Notes under the pieces: generated by a model
Seen by the model: the letters and a program-made list of their open reading frames with translations, nothing else
What the model was told of the DNA's origin: nothing
The model's database searches: none
Shown here: in pieces, positions 1 through 10,553 of the stretch
Layout of the letters: each line of letters begins with the position of its first letter
How positions within the stretch are numbered: position 1 is the stretch's first letter
Origin: Pogostemon cablin
Taxonomy: Eukaryota; Streptophyta; Magnoliopsida; Lamiales; Lamiaceae
DNA length: 64,000 bases
Assembly (NCBI GenBank): GCA_023678885.1
Contig: CM042970.1
Location: 8,472,355 to 8,536,354 of the forward strand
Direction of reading: 5' to 3'
Translations under genes and position numbers: made by a program

Positions 1-255
1 GAATATTATTCTCAAATTTATAATTAGATATTAACTGTAAATAATCTATTCAAGTTAATTATTATTTTTTTTTAAATCAAATAAATTAGAATTGATTATT
101 AGTGGTTGAATGTATAATTAAGAGTTGTTAAATAACGGGATTGCAACTATTTAATAATAGTAAGTGATTAAAATTATATTATTAACATCTAACTTATTAC
201 ATTATGATATAATGGAATATGAATCCAACTTTAACAAATTTCAACAATATTAAAT

Positions 256-341
<86 letters not shown>

Positions 342-726
342 TTATTCGCCTTAACTTTAATTCAATCATATAGTAATCAAAATATCCAAGTAAAATAGAA
401 AATTCATATATAATTTGAAGATTATAACTATTTTAGAAAGTTATTTTTCTATATTTAACATTAAGTTATTTAAATATAATTTATTAATCAAATATTACAA
501 ATAATTTATAATTAAATATTAAATTAAACATAAATAAAATCACCGGGCCAAAAAAGCCCATAAAAATGGGCCAAAGGCGGGCCGGGCCATTTGGCCCACC
601 GGGCTTGATGGGCCGGGCCAAAACGGCTCGATTCTTTTCAGGTCTACTTTTTAATGGCTCAGCCCAGCCTACTTATGGCGGGCTACGGGGCCGACCTGTC
701 GTGCCGGGCCATTTTTGCCAGCTCTA
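1..726. mobile_element. hAT-like non-autonomous element, right part only
   Basis: The stretch from about 540 to 726 is dense in GGGCC and CCGGGC words and ends in GCCAGCTCTA. Read in reverse this end is TAGAGCTGGCAAAAATGGCC, which resembles the ends of the two complete hAT-like elements at 39124 and 58704 (TAGGGATGTCAA, TAGGGATGGCAA). The left two thirds is AT-rich with an (AT)n run, the same architecture as those elements. No matching left end is visible, so the element probably extends beyond the window. An 8 bp target duplication starting CTTGTGAT would be expected beside its missing left end. No coding sequence was seen. Confidence 0.55.
259..336. repeat. (AT)n microsatellite
   Basis: An uninterrupted run of about 39 TA dinucleotides in the AT-rich core of the hAT-like element. 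Similar AT or TG runs sit in the core of the hAT-like elements at 39124 and 58704. Confidence 0.95.
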
Positions 727-1227
727 CTTGTGATATAAAATAGAAAAGAAAGGAAGAAAGATAAGTGAAGGTATGGAAGAAAGTAGCTACCTCTTCGATT
801 ACTTGCACTTGATTAGTCACTCTTACATATATTCTTCCTACCATACCAAAGAGCCTATTATTACATCCTTAATCAAAGACCTTTTTGATCATTAATGGAA
901 ACTTTGGTGGTTTGTGAATGTAGTCCACGAGCAAGCTTATAGCGAGTCGAGCCAATCGATTAATAAGTGATGATTTACCCTACTTTAAATAGTGTTGAGT
1001 GACATTTATAACCTATGTGAGGCTTGGACTGAAAAGGGACTATATTACACTTTTATTCTCTTTAGATTGAACTTGTTAATTTTTCATGTTATGAGTTTAA
1101 TGTTGTAGAATGACTTAGCATAAATTGTAATTCTTATTGCTATCGATGTGTTATTACTTATGTTCGTTTAGTTTTTTCCTAGGTAAAAATCACTCCTCTT
1201 GGTTTATCATTTTCGTTGTTGGGAGTG

Positions 1228-3046
1228 TGATGTGTGATATTTTCACCTAGATTTTAGTGTCTTTTTATATGTGTTTTAGTGTTATTTTATCCGTATTTGT
1301 ATTCTATTTGGTGGTGTTTTGTATTTTTATGAAAATGTGTGAGAATGAGTTTAAATTTATGATTTCCAGGTAAAAAGAGATTCTATGAGCAACAAGGAAG
1401 ACGTAGGAAAAAGCGGATCTCAATTCGGAGTTGAAACGAGGGAGAATGAGTCAAAACAAAATACTGAAAAACGCACGTCCAACTTGTGCAATTTTTCTGT
1501 ACTCTTTTGAAGCTCAAAACTAGAAGTGTGATACATTTTTGGAAAGCTACAGAAAAGAGGATCGTTTTGGTATAAGAAACACTTCAATTGGAGCCCAAAC
1601 GAGAAAGTTATGATTAAAATGGTGACGTAGCGCAAGCTATTCCTACTCAGCACGGTTGTGCTACTTTGTATGACTTGTTACACCATTAAATGTTGGAATT
1701 TTTATCAGATCTTTATATGTATAGAAAGCCAAGGCAAAGAGGATCGCGTGAGCACAAGAATTACTGCCATCGGAGATTGGATGTGGAAGTTATGCTCGAA
1801 ACAGTGGGACTGCGCGGCCAGCAACTACACGGGGCGTGTACCGAACACGGCCCTGTGTGTTTTGGGCGAGTTTCGTAACCAAAAACGCCTACACGGCCAC
1901 CCCTGGGGCCGGGTAACGTACACGGGCCGTGTAGATGCTTTTTCTGCAAAAAAATTAGAATTCTTCTAGAAGCTTCCCAAGGGGTATAAATACCCAATAC
2001 TTCAATATTTGAGTAGATTTTCGAGGGTTTCACCCTTGCACACACATCACACACATTTTCCTTCATTTTTCACTATCCATTTCCTCCATTCTTCATCCAT
2101 ATCATCTACCTTCATCCCACCATCAAATCCTTCATCCAAGTAGTTAGAGAAGCAAGGAAGAGAGATGAATTGCAAGGGGAAGAAGAAGATCACCATTGGA
2201 GACATCAAAGGGAGTTTTCATCCAAACTTTGTATTAAAACCTTATTGCTTATCATGTTTTGTAAGGATTTTAATGTCTACGTTAATTTTCTTATGAATAT
2301 GAAAGACTAATCTCCCTTGTGAGATTAGCAATATGAATTGTGTTGGATAATTTTGGGTATTTTGCAATTGAATTCATATGTTGATTAGATTTGTTAATTT
2401 TCTATCATTGATTGTTAATTGCTTGATTTGTATTATTGATTTTTGTGATTAATTGTCATGGGAGTGTGATTAGATTGAGAAATCAATTATATGTTTAGGA
2501 TAGTTCATTGAATCATTTCATCAAATACTTCATGTACATTATAAATGTAAAGAGATTGAGAAATCTTTTAGGATTTAGAACCCTTTGATAGAATATTTGA
2601 TTGGTTAGATCGAGAGGTCAATTGATCGTGTGAGGGGACTCTTCAATTGAACTTAGTACCTAGTTGGAATTGTTTAATTGAGAACCAAACTTTGAGCTAT
2701 TTTGAGACCTTTGTGAGGATCTACAACCTATCCATCTCGAGAGGGAGTTTATGTGGAATTCGTGTTAGCACTTAGTTATTAATCCATGACACATATGACG
2801 TCGTTGCATGATACCTAGATTCTCCATACTATAACTATTGCTAGTCTCATTCTCTATCTACTTGGCTCATTCATCCATCTTCCATTCATCTATCCATTTA
2901 TTTTATTGTCATTTCTTGATTATCTCCCCTTCTTGATCATCTCTATAAAACTATGTCAAACACGAGATCGCTTAAACCCTAGTACATTACTCCCTATGGT
3001 TTGATAAATTCTTTAATTAGTCATTCCAACTACAAATGGATAATCA
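1228..3046 (+). repeat. 3' LTR of copy C
   Basis: Starts TGATGTGTGATATTTTCACC and ends AAATGGATAATCA, matching LTR ends in copies A and B (TGATGAGTGATATTTTC to TAATCA). At 1819 bp it is longer than those of B (about 1.6 kb) or A (about 1.5 kb). The segment before the TATA box carries CACGGCC/GGCCGTGT words where B carries CTCGAGTCGAG words. The open frames at 1420-2066 lie wholly inside this LTR and are not genes. Confidence 0.8.
1985..1992 (+). promoter_or_regulatory. LTR TATA box
   Basis: TATAAATA inside GGGGTATAAATACCC, just downstream of AGCTTCCCAAG. The same block occurs in all LTRs of this family in the window (near 41945, 48308, 54940 and 56742), which marks it as the likely core promoter. 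Confidence 0.7.
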
Positions 3047-4142
3047 GCCATAATAATACTACACGCCACAAGGGGAGATCACTCCCCAACCATCATCCAC
3101 ATCATTTTCTCCATCCATCCATCACTTTGAAGATTCGCCTGTGGAATCAAGAGGAGAACCAAGAGGAGAATTCAAGTTGGAGAAGGACGTGACGACGCCA
3201 CATCTAGGGTTTATCTCGTTGCCTAATTTATCTTGTAATTTTCCAGACATCCGGGTAAGATCTATCCAACACCCATGATTGTTTTTCGTAACATCATGGG
3301 CTAGAGCCTTTTTGGTAGAACTAGAGTTGTGAAGGTCTTTACCAATTAATTGAACTTTCGTGTGCAAACTCCGTACAACACTACTTGTGGATTTATTTTA
3401 TATATGATTGTGCTTTTTTAATTCATACTCACGGTCGTTTTGTGCATCTTTAACTGTTATGTAGAATCTGAATACATCTCTTGGTTATTGATTGAGTGTA
3501 TTCACCGCTGAGCAGGATTGCATGTTATAATTCTAAGTGAAGGGATTCCGAAGTCTTATTAGAAATATCTTATATATATACTTGTTAATTGAATCATATT
3601 CGGCTTAATAAGTAGGATGAAGAGTATAACTTCATAGTACCTAAAAAAGGAGATCAAATCGGGTTAGAGTACTAAGTGCACGGGAAATAATTTATTATGA
3701 TAGTACCTAGAAAGGAGGGTAAAGTATACGTCTTGCTCCGAGGATATTCACACGTGTCATACGCATGTTTACTTGTGTCTATAGAGTATATATGCATGGT
3801 TTAGTGATGCGTCCATATTCCACAAGGCAGAGTCGGACATCAACACACGAAAGGAAAATTAAGTTGTAAAACTGGATTATCCTAGGGCTACCTATTCTCC
3901 TACTTGATCCACTTTCATATTCTTCGAGTGATATTTTATTTAATTTGTTATTTTATTTAATTATTTATTAGTTAATAATTCAATCATCAATCTTATTGCC
4001 TTCGTCTTAATTAATTTAGTAAATAATTAAATTGATAATACGCCGTCCTTTGGGTTCGATATTCACTTGGTCGCTTGCTTAAGCTGCAATTGATATCCTT
4101 TATACTTGGGGATTAATTTTGCGTGCAAAGAAAATGCGCATC
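3047..4142. mobile_element. LTR-like fragment of another retrotransposon
   Basis: This non-coding stretch starts at the end of copy C and finishes in TGCGCATCA, a plausible LTR terminus. The preceding 'ccgtcctttgggttcgatattc' style sequence resembles tails of plant gypsy LTRs as I remember them. Copy C may have inserted into it. No second LTR, primer site or reading frame of interest was found, so the element type stays open. The small frames at 3001-3367 have no recognisable content. Confidence 0.3.
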
Positions 4143-4371
4143 ACTCCTGTGTCATGAGACCATGGAGATTAACGTGCACGTTCCAATCGTTGTGAAGATC
4201 CCAATAATGACCAAAGCATGAACTCCTGAACATCTGTTCCGCATTACCCCCAATCTCTGTTAACTTTTTACGGATTATGCCCATAACAACCCCCGGTTTG
4301 CAATAATTATGTATACTATAATTCTGCCCTTGCATAGTTGGACGCTTCCATTCACCCTGCACAAATAGCAT
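4141..4371 (-). pseudogene. Possible DUF1985-type exon (Ulp1-MULE remnant)
   Basis: The frame reads through a segment ending in MFRSSCFGHYWDL followed by a hydrophobic stretch. This resembles DUF1985, a plant domain often found beside Ulp1-like C48 peptidases in Mutator-like transposons; that link comes from knowledge of the family and was not computed. TTTGTGCAG just upstream of the GEWK codons looks like a splice acceptor, so the stretch could be an internal exon. No peptidase domain or other exon was found nearby, so it looks like an orphan fragment. The AT-rich repeats beyond it may belong to the same element. Confidence 0.35.
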
Positions 4372-4526
4372 TTTTTCCTAAATAACTTATAACACACATC
4401 ACATCTATCTACTCTTCATCAATTCAACCAGCTTACTTAATTTAAAAAAATAAATCATAATTAAAAAAATCAAATAACAATAAAGTCACTGCATCAACTG
4501 AACAAATATTGTCACACTGAATCATT

Positions 4527-4754
4527 TGTTCTATTCGGCCTACTGTGCCTTCTATTCAGCCTAGAATTTGTTCTATTCGGCCCATAACTTCTGTTCTATT
4601 CGGCCTACGTCAATTATTTTTCCTATGCGGCCTAGAAGTGTTCTATTCGGCCTACATTATTATTCTATTCGGCCTATAATGTTGTTCTATTCGGCCTACG
4701 TACGTCTGGAATACTCTTAATTTGTTCTATTCGGCCTATAATGTTGTTCTATTC
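4527..4754 (+). repeat. TTCTATTCGGCCTA minisatellite
   Basis: About ten irregularly spaced copies of TTCTATTCGGCCTA, with variants (TTCTATTCAGCCTA, TTCCTATGCGGCCTA), separated by 5-25 bases of variable AT-rich spacer. The core is much better conserved than the spacers. Function unknown; it could be subterminal repeats of a transposon. Confidence 0.85.
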
Positions 4755-5320
4755 AATTAATGAATTTGAAATATATCGAATGTTGAATACATTATGAATA
4801 TTTCGTTAAAAATATTTATGAATACATCACTATTGAACATTAAATATTCTAAATACTTATCGATTTTAATGAAATATTCTAAATTCTTAATGTGATTGTA
4901 TTCAATAATATATTAAAATGTAAAGATATTTTATATTAAAATTAAAAACATAGTTTATTCTATCTTTTTATCCTAAAAATCCATTGGGATTAATTCAACT
5001 TATTCCACGTTTATAGGAAGTGTGAGTTGAACCCCATATCTTGGTTAATTAATTTCTGAATACATGTTACTGAATGTTAAATATTTTGAATACCTATTAA
5101 TTATAAATACAAAAACATTTCAAGGAATGAATCTGAAATATATTGAATATATTCTAAATATTTCGTAGAATGTTGAGAAAATAATTTTAAATACATCGTT
5201 ATTCAACATTAAATATTCTAAATACTTACTAATTTTGAATACAAAAGCATTTTAATGAATGAATTTGAAATATATTGAATACATTTTGAATATTTTGTGG
5301 AATATTAAGTTCTATATTTT
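4755..5320. repeat. Degenerate AT-rich direct repeats
   Basis: Three diverged copies of a block built around GAATTTGAAATATAT...GAATACATT...GAATATTT, starting near 4764, 5122 and 5262, interspersed with ATTAAATATTCTAAATACTTA. No coding potential. Confidence 0.5.
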
Positions 5321-7016
5321 TTAATATAAATATTGGAATATCACCTGAAGAGTCGATAAAAATTATTATTTGCAACATCAATTTCTCTATCCAGAAACTC
5401 AATAATCCAACTCTCATTCCTAAAACATAAAATGAAGACAAACTTCCACTTCTAAAATATATAATGTCGTCAATACAACTTGAGAGGTAGAAAATGAGTC
5501 ATAACCAGTAGACGTGTTCAATAGAAGTTTTATCCACTCAATATCGTATGTAAATTAAAGAAGCATATTAATCATATGTAAATTGTATCTTCAACGAACC
5601 AATAAATAGTGTGCAAGCATTTGAAGGTAAAAAATAGGAGAAAAAAAGAGGTGGCATCTTCAATATTGCGCAAACTTTCGCATTTGCCCTACTTTTAAGG
5701 TTCTGCATTAAAATAAGAAAAAATCGATCAAATAGTAATGTAACAACCGCTATGATATGTAAGTAAGAGAAATAAAGGATAATTACCATTCAACGAGTGT
5801 TTTCCTCTTTTTCTTAGGATATTCTCCATAAGAAGGTATTCTGCTTTTTTTGGGTCAACTCAACGGGCGTTTCAAAATGGGTGCAAGAATCTTATATTCA
5901 CTTTTAGACTCAAATTCTAGACGATTGGTTTCGGCGATAGGATTTATATCGTGCATGTAGCATTCTCGCCATTTACAATGGAAAAATATTCATTCATGTA
6001 ACTTGGTATTAAGAAAAAATCTTATAACGGTATTCAGAAAAAAAGGTAACCATACAGAATGCATACATCAGAACAACAACAATTGTTATTCAGGAAAATC
6101 TTATAATGGTATTCAGAAAACAACGTAACTATACAGAACTCATAGATAAGAATATCAATCGTTGGTATTCATAAAAATCTTATAATGAAATGAAAAAAAA
6201 TTGTAATCATACAAAACACAGACATTAGAAATTATTAAATTGTATTCTGTAAACATTACTAACAGATCTCATAAATTACAGAATTCCAAAATCATATTAA
6301 TTAGATAAATTTGTTCACACCATTTTACATGGAAAAAAAGGAAAAAGATTATAAACAAAAGAGGAAAACAACCATTGACTGGTAATTAAACAAAATTATG
6401 TTTACACCCATCGAACAAAATTACCATTAAAAGTACTTACAAAATTATATTTAAACCCTCATAAATTACCGTTGAATGTTTGTAATTATTAACAAAATTA
6501 AACAAATCTTTAAAATTAAACAAATACTTACAGGTTTGTGATTTTAAATTGAGATGATTACCGCGGCCAACAATTTCCTACACTTCGACTCTGATATGTA
6601 ATTATACCGGGAAGAGAATTTCAGAAATAGATTGATTTGAGGAGAGATAACTAAAACTTAGGAAATTAAATAAAACAAGTTTACATGAATTTCTAACTAA
6701 TTATGAATTATGTATTCAGCTGATTATAAAAGGGTAATTAAGACTTTACATTGCATACTTTTGTAACTGGTAGTAATTTAATTTATACATTGCATTTAGT
6801 AGTAATATTATCTTATAATTTGTATTTATAAGTAATAATTCCTTTAGGTATTAAAAAAATATAGAGTAATGATATGTGTGTGAAAAATGTGTGACAAATT
6901 TGAAATAAAAGTAACTTTTTAGGTTGTTGGATAAAGTGATATTTCCTTTTTTTAGATATAAAGGGTGATGTGGAAGTGGAACGGACGAATAAGAAAAGTG
7001 TTAATGATGGTGTGGG
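5321..7016. other. AT-rich DNA without recognised genes
   Basis: No gene was recognised on either strand. Around 6000-6230 three diverged copies of GGTATTCA(G/T)(A)AAAA...CTTATAA(C/T)G occur at roughly 65-95 base spacing. The short frames at 5229-5789 and 6813-7064 on the minus strand are low-complexity and start in AT-rich DNA. Confidence 0.5.
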
Positions 7017-7024
7017 ATGGAGGG

Positions 7025-7418
7025 TAGGGGTGTTAAACGAGCCAAGCGAGCTCGAGTAGTGCATACTCGAGCTCGGCTCGAGAGCTCGACTCGATTTGAT
7101 AACGAGCTTAGGAGTGAGCTCGAGCTCGACTAGAAAATTACTCAGCCGAGATCGAGCTTTCGAGTCTTTAACGACTCTCGAGCCTAATAGAAAAAGATTT
7201 TAATTAATATATTTAATATTATATTTAATAATTATTATATTAATATATAATTATCATTATATAATATTTATTATTAATATTATTATCGAGTCGAGCCGAG
7301 CTCGATGTAACGAGTATTTAGATGAGCTCGAATTCGAGCTCGAGTAGTCACGAATCGAGCCAAGCTCGAACTTTATCGAGCGGAGCTATCGAGCAACTCA
7401 TTTCATGTAACAGCTCTA
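7025..7418. mobile_element. hAT-type MITE rich in GAGCTCG
   Basis: The element begins TAGGGGTGTTAAACGAGCC and ends TGTAACAGCTCTA, whose reverse is TAGAGCTGTTACA, giving imperfect terminal inverted repeats. It is flanked by a perfect 8 bp duplication, ATGGAGGG, at 7017-7024 and 7419-7426; 8 bp is the hAT signature. The 394 bp body is full of GAGCTCGAG/CTCGAGCTC palindromic words around an AT-rich core and has no reading frame. Confidence 0.85.
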
Positions 7419-7631
7419 ATGGAGGGAGTATCATTAAATGCAAAACGACATCGTTTCACACTTAACCATGAAGATTTAGACAAGCTCGAACTCGAGCTCG
7501 AGTAGTCACGAATCGAGCCAAGCTCGAGCTTTATCGAGCTGAGCTATTGAGCAGCTCATTTCTTGTAACAGCTCTAATGGAGGGAGTATCATTAAATGCA
7601 AAACGACATCGTTTCACACTTAACCATGAAG
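7316..7631. repeat. 158 bp tandem duplication including the hAT end
   Basis: Positions 7316-7473 are repeated directly at 7474-7631. The unit holds about 100 bases of the right end of the hAT MITE plus about 55 bases of flanking host DNA (from ATGGAGGGAG through TTAACCATGAAG). The flanking part is identical by eye in both copies, while the transposon part carries about eight or nine differences. Confidence 0.85.
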
Positions 7632-7756
7632 TTAATGAATATTTTATGATTGTTGTTGAATTCGGGCATTTGCCGAATATCTAAAAAAGGTGTATCGTCC
7701 GAAGAACCATCCTTAGTTGATCAGTAAAATAGATAACATTTCTTTAATGGGTAAGT

Positions 7757-8550
7757 ATTGAGTGAGACCATCTTACGAATCTCCTTATATAAGACGGATC
7801 ATCCATGGAGAAAAACAAGTATATTTTAAATTCAATTATAAAAGAATTAAATAAAAATAAGGGTTATGTTTGATTAGATTAGTTAATTGCAATTAACAAT
7901 AAAATTATTAAGCAATTATGCGGCGTTGACGTTAATTAAAAAACTTAAAACAAAACTTTTTTTTTGGTTTTTTTCTTATTTTGTTTAACAAATAATTTTA
8001 TTAATTATTAAAAAATTATATATTTTTTTTATTTCAAAAAAAAATCATAATCACACTTATATTATATATATAATCACATTTTATTAATCTTACAAATTAA
8101 TCATAAAATAATTTATTTAATTGATTATCACTTTTTATAAATTATATGCTATTTTTATTAAAAATTTTATTACTTTTTATTTATCTTATGAATGGTTTAT
8201 TAAATAGTGTAATTGGACGGTTACCACTTTTCATTGATCAAATATCACTTGTTATTAAAAATATTATCATTTTTTTATTCGTTCTACTAGTTATTCATGA
8301 AATAGTTGAATTGGTCAGTTACTGATTTTCCTTAGTATCACTTTTATTGAAAATATAATCACATATTATCAATTTTATAAATTTTCGTGAAGCTCACTTT
8401 TGAAATTATTTATCACTTTTTTTTAAAGATGTTATCACTTTTTTTAAAAAATGTTATCACTTTTTATTTATAGTATAAAAATATTCATGAAATAGTTTTA
8501 TCATTATTATCACTTTTCATTAATTTAGTATCACTTTTTCTTATAAAGTT
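7757..8550. mobile_element. MITE-like AT-rich block with TATCACTTTT repeats
   Basis: Starts near GTGAGACCATCTTACG and carries many (T)TATCACTTTT words and two TTCATGAAATAGTT words. The same vocabulary in reverse complement fills the 249 bp Mutator-type MITE at 33099-33347, suggesting a related family. No right end matching the left could be found; the block runs into the next MITE-like element at 8560. No coding sequence. Confidence 0.4.
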
Positions 8551-8559
8551 TAGAGTGAG

Positions 8560-8691
8560 GCTCCTGTGCACCCGGACGCGCAGAGCACGCCTTTACAATT
8601 TTCGTACCCCTTTGCAATTTAAATACCTAACAATACATAAATTTAAATAGAATATAGAAGGGAAGGGTTGTGTTCACTCCAGGCACAGGAG
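8560..8691. mobile_element. Small MITE-like element, GCTCCTGTGC ends
   Basis: GCTCCTGTGCACCCGG at the left and GCACAGGAGC at the right form a terminal inverted repeat about 130 bp apart. No clear target duplication is visible, so a chance inverted repeat is possible. Confidence 0.35.
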
Positions 8692-8701
8692 CTTTTGCCT
8701 A

Positions 8702-9193
8702 AAGGTTATTCATCTCATGAAAGTTGAACTCTTGATATTATGAATTATTTACAACATAATTCAAATGAAAATAACAATTTTATACTCGCTTCGATCACTG
8801 ATTGGTAAATTTCTGCATGTGATAAGGAAAATAAACTAATATGATGGATTAATTAAATGTCATTTAATGCATGTGACTATTAGCTAGTAACTAATGGATG
8901 TCCACTAGGCAAATTTCAAATTCAAGTAAATTAGGGGAAAGAAAGCTATGAATGAAAGTCACACAAGATTCAAGCTGTAGCATAACGTTCTTCCACTTTA
9001 ACAACTTTCTCAATGCGAGGAAAAAACATTTTTTATGACAGGGAGTAATTAAGATTCTAAATTCGTCCAAGATTAGAGAATATTTAACTTAAATGCAGCC
9101 TATTCTTGCATGAACTTCATCTTGAATTAAAGGCTAATATTAACACAGACTGATTCATATTACATATCCAAGCTATTGAACATACAATATGAC

Positions 9194-9195
<2 letters not shown>
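8702..9195. other. Intergenic DNA 3' of the BBR/BPC gene
   Basis: AT-rich, with no reading frame or repeat recognised. It lies between the MITE cluster and the (CT)n tract downstream of the host gene. Confidence 0.5.

Positions 9196-9228
<33 letters not shown>
9196..9228. repeat. (CT)n/(GA)n tract 3' of the BBR/BPC gene
   Basis: About 16 CT dinucleotides, read as (GA)n on the strand of the adjacent gene, followed by CCTCCCTCCTCT. It starts about 225 bases beyond the stop codon. GA repeats are the known DNA target of BBR/BPC proteins, so it could be a self-regulatory site; that is inference. The plus-strand frame spanning it is not a gene. Confidence 0.9.
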
Positions 9229-9232
<4 letters not shown>

Positions 9233-9340
9233 CCTCCTCTGAGTTACAGTACATACAAAGATGGCAATTGCAGCATCTTCTCATCCGCAACAAGTTGGAT
9301 CACATCACCTGCCTCTCCCCAAAGTGATTCATTAGAAGGT

Positions 9341-9346
9341 TTTATT
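9341..9346 (-). terminator. Candidate polyadenylation signal
   Basis: AATAAA on the minus strand about 110 bases beyond the BBR/BPC stop codon, in a plausible 3' UTR position. Plant signals are loose, so this is only a candidate. Confidence 0.4.
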
Positions 9347-9454
9347 CCATTATCTTGTGAAGAGAGATTTTCACCAGAGTTATTGAGGATGCATCATACT
9401 AAGTGTTGTCTTTCTTGCCTTCAATATTATCCTCTAACAGCTAGCTAGGTACAC

Positions 9455-10553
9455 TTATTTGATGGTAATGTAGCGGTTTGTCCCATGCTTGGCCCAGTGA
9501 TCTTTCAGGTCAACCGGATTCGAGAGATCATGACCTTCGGCAGCAAGGCGGCTGAGCAGCTTGTTAAATGCACTTCCACTCATCTTTCTTCCACCAACTC
9601 GAGCATGTCGCCTGTTAGGAACAGCTGGGAGTGGATACATCGACAAATTCATCGTGCAACATGAAGATTGCCAACCTCCATTACCCCACTTGTAGCACGG
9701 TCTCAGAAACCCCGTGCAAGAGCAAACAGGAACGGGCATTGTCGTCTCGTCAAATGCAACTTGGTTTAACCCAAGATCCTGTTCCTTCCAATCGTACTTT
9801 GATTCACAACCAGTATCCATATCCGGTCCACTCTTCCACTCTTGTTGCTTCCCAAACATAGCCTTGTTGAGGTCCTCACCCTCAAGTTTAACTTTTTTTG
9901 AAGATTTGGGAGCCTTTTTTGATACTGCCTTTGTCACTTTTGTACGCTTTGTTGTACGACGTGGCTTTGTGGGTTCAGAAGCAACAGGTGACATTGGAAC
10001 AGTATCAGTCATGTGCATGTCTCTCGTGTTGTATTGAGTTTCAACCAAATGAGACTGATGATGTGCATGCTGCTGAGGATGGTGTGTGTGTTTTACTCCA
10101 CGTGAAATTTGGCATCCGGGTTGGCATGGAGACATGCTACTGTTATTCATGGTATTTTCTCGGTATTGAAGAGTCGCAATAGCATTGTCTCTTTCCATTA
10201 TAGCATTATTTCGTTCGGCTATTGCTGTATCTCTCTGTAAAATAGCCATGTCCCTCTCTGCTAAGGCAGCCTTCTTCTCGGAAATGGCCAAATTTCGTTC
10301 TTGGATTGCAGCATCTCGTTCTGCCATGATCGCCATGACCTGTTTCATCGATGGTTGATGCTGAATCAACCACTTCAGTTGAAGCATAACAACCATAGAT
10401 TAGAAGATAACTCTGGCAAGTGACATAATAAAGTTAACTGGGAGAGAGAGAGAACCCCAACTTATATAACCAGGGTTATATGAGTTTATGATAAGCTACC
10501 TGTCCCTGGGGTGGTTTATGCCTTCCATTTTCGCAATGCCCACTGTCATCCAT
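9455..10553 (-). CDS. BPC6-like: BBR/BPC class II GAGA-binding transcription factor
   Basis: Nuclear regulator that binds GA-rich promoter repeats. The coding region has two exons. Exon 1 (10500-10553) encodes 18 residues, MDDSGHCENGRHKPPQGQ, with donor CAG/GTAGCT. A 127 bp intron (10373-10499) follows. Exon 2 (9455-10372) starts WLIQHQPSMKQVM after an AAG acceptor. The spliced product is 323 residues. Residues 30-80 form an alanine-rich coiled coil (AERDAAIQERNLA, AERNNAIMERDNA), typical of class II (BPC4/5/6). A basic KRTKVTKAVSKKAPK stretch is the likely nuclear signal. The C-terminal domain has the conserved cysteines (VCSCTGFLRPCYKWG, SSCC) and ends HWAKHGTNRYITIK, as in the family. An ATG at 10396 opens exon 2 in frame, but it would replace the conserved N-terminus with intron-coded residues, so I prefer 10553. 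No stop or frameshift: apparently intact, the only clear host gene here. Confidence 0.93.
10442..10453. repeat. GAGAGAGAGAGA in BBR/BPC intron
   Basis: Six GA units inside the 127 bp coding intron, reading CT on the gene strand. A possible binding site for the gene's own product. Confidence 0.6.

Larger units (their letters stand above)
727..3046 (+). mobile_element. Non-autonomous Ty3/gypsy element, copy C (3' part)
   Basis: Positions 727-1227 match the 3' internal region of copy B (about 53940-54430), including shared stretches around 'ttcgattac' and 'gtagtccacgagcaagctt'. Positions 1228-3046 match the LTRs of copies A and B. The left side abuts the end of the hAT-like element, so C is probably interrupted there rather than truncated. 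Where B has a purine tract just before its LTR, C appears to have lost about 25 bases and reads only TTGTTGGGAGTG. No coding sequence remains in the visible part. Confidence 0.75.

Noticed and set aside
1420..2066. Frames of about 60-100 codons in the copy C LTR
   Set aside because: The region is an LTR; homologous LTRs do not keep these frames.
4527..4754. CRISPR array
   Set aside because: The repeats are only 14 bases, spacers are 5-25 bases of AT-rich sequence, and the context is a plant genome.
9631..10182. Plus-strand frames over the BBR/BPC gene
   Set aside because: They are the antisense shadow of a clearly conserved minus-strand gene.
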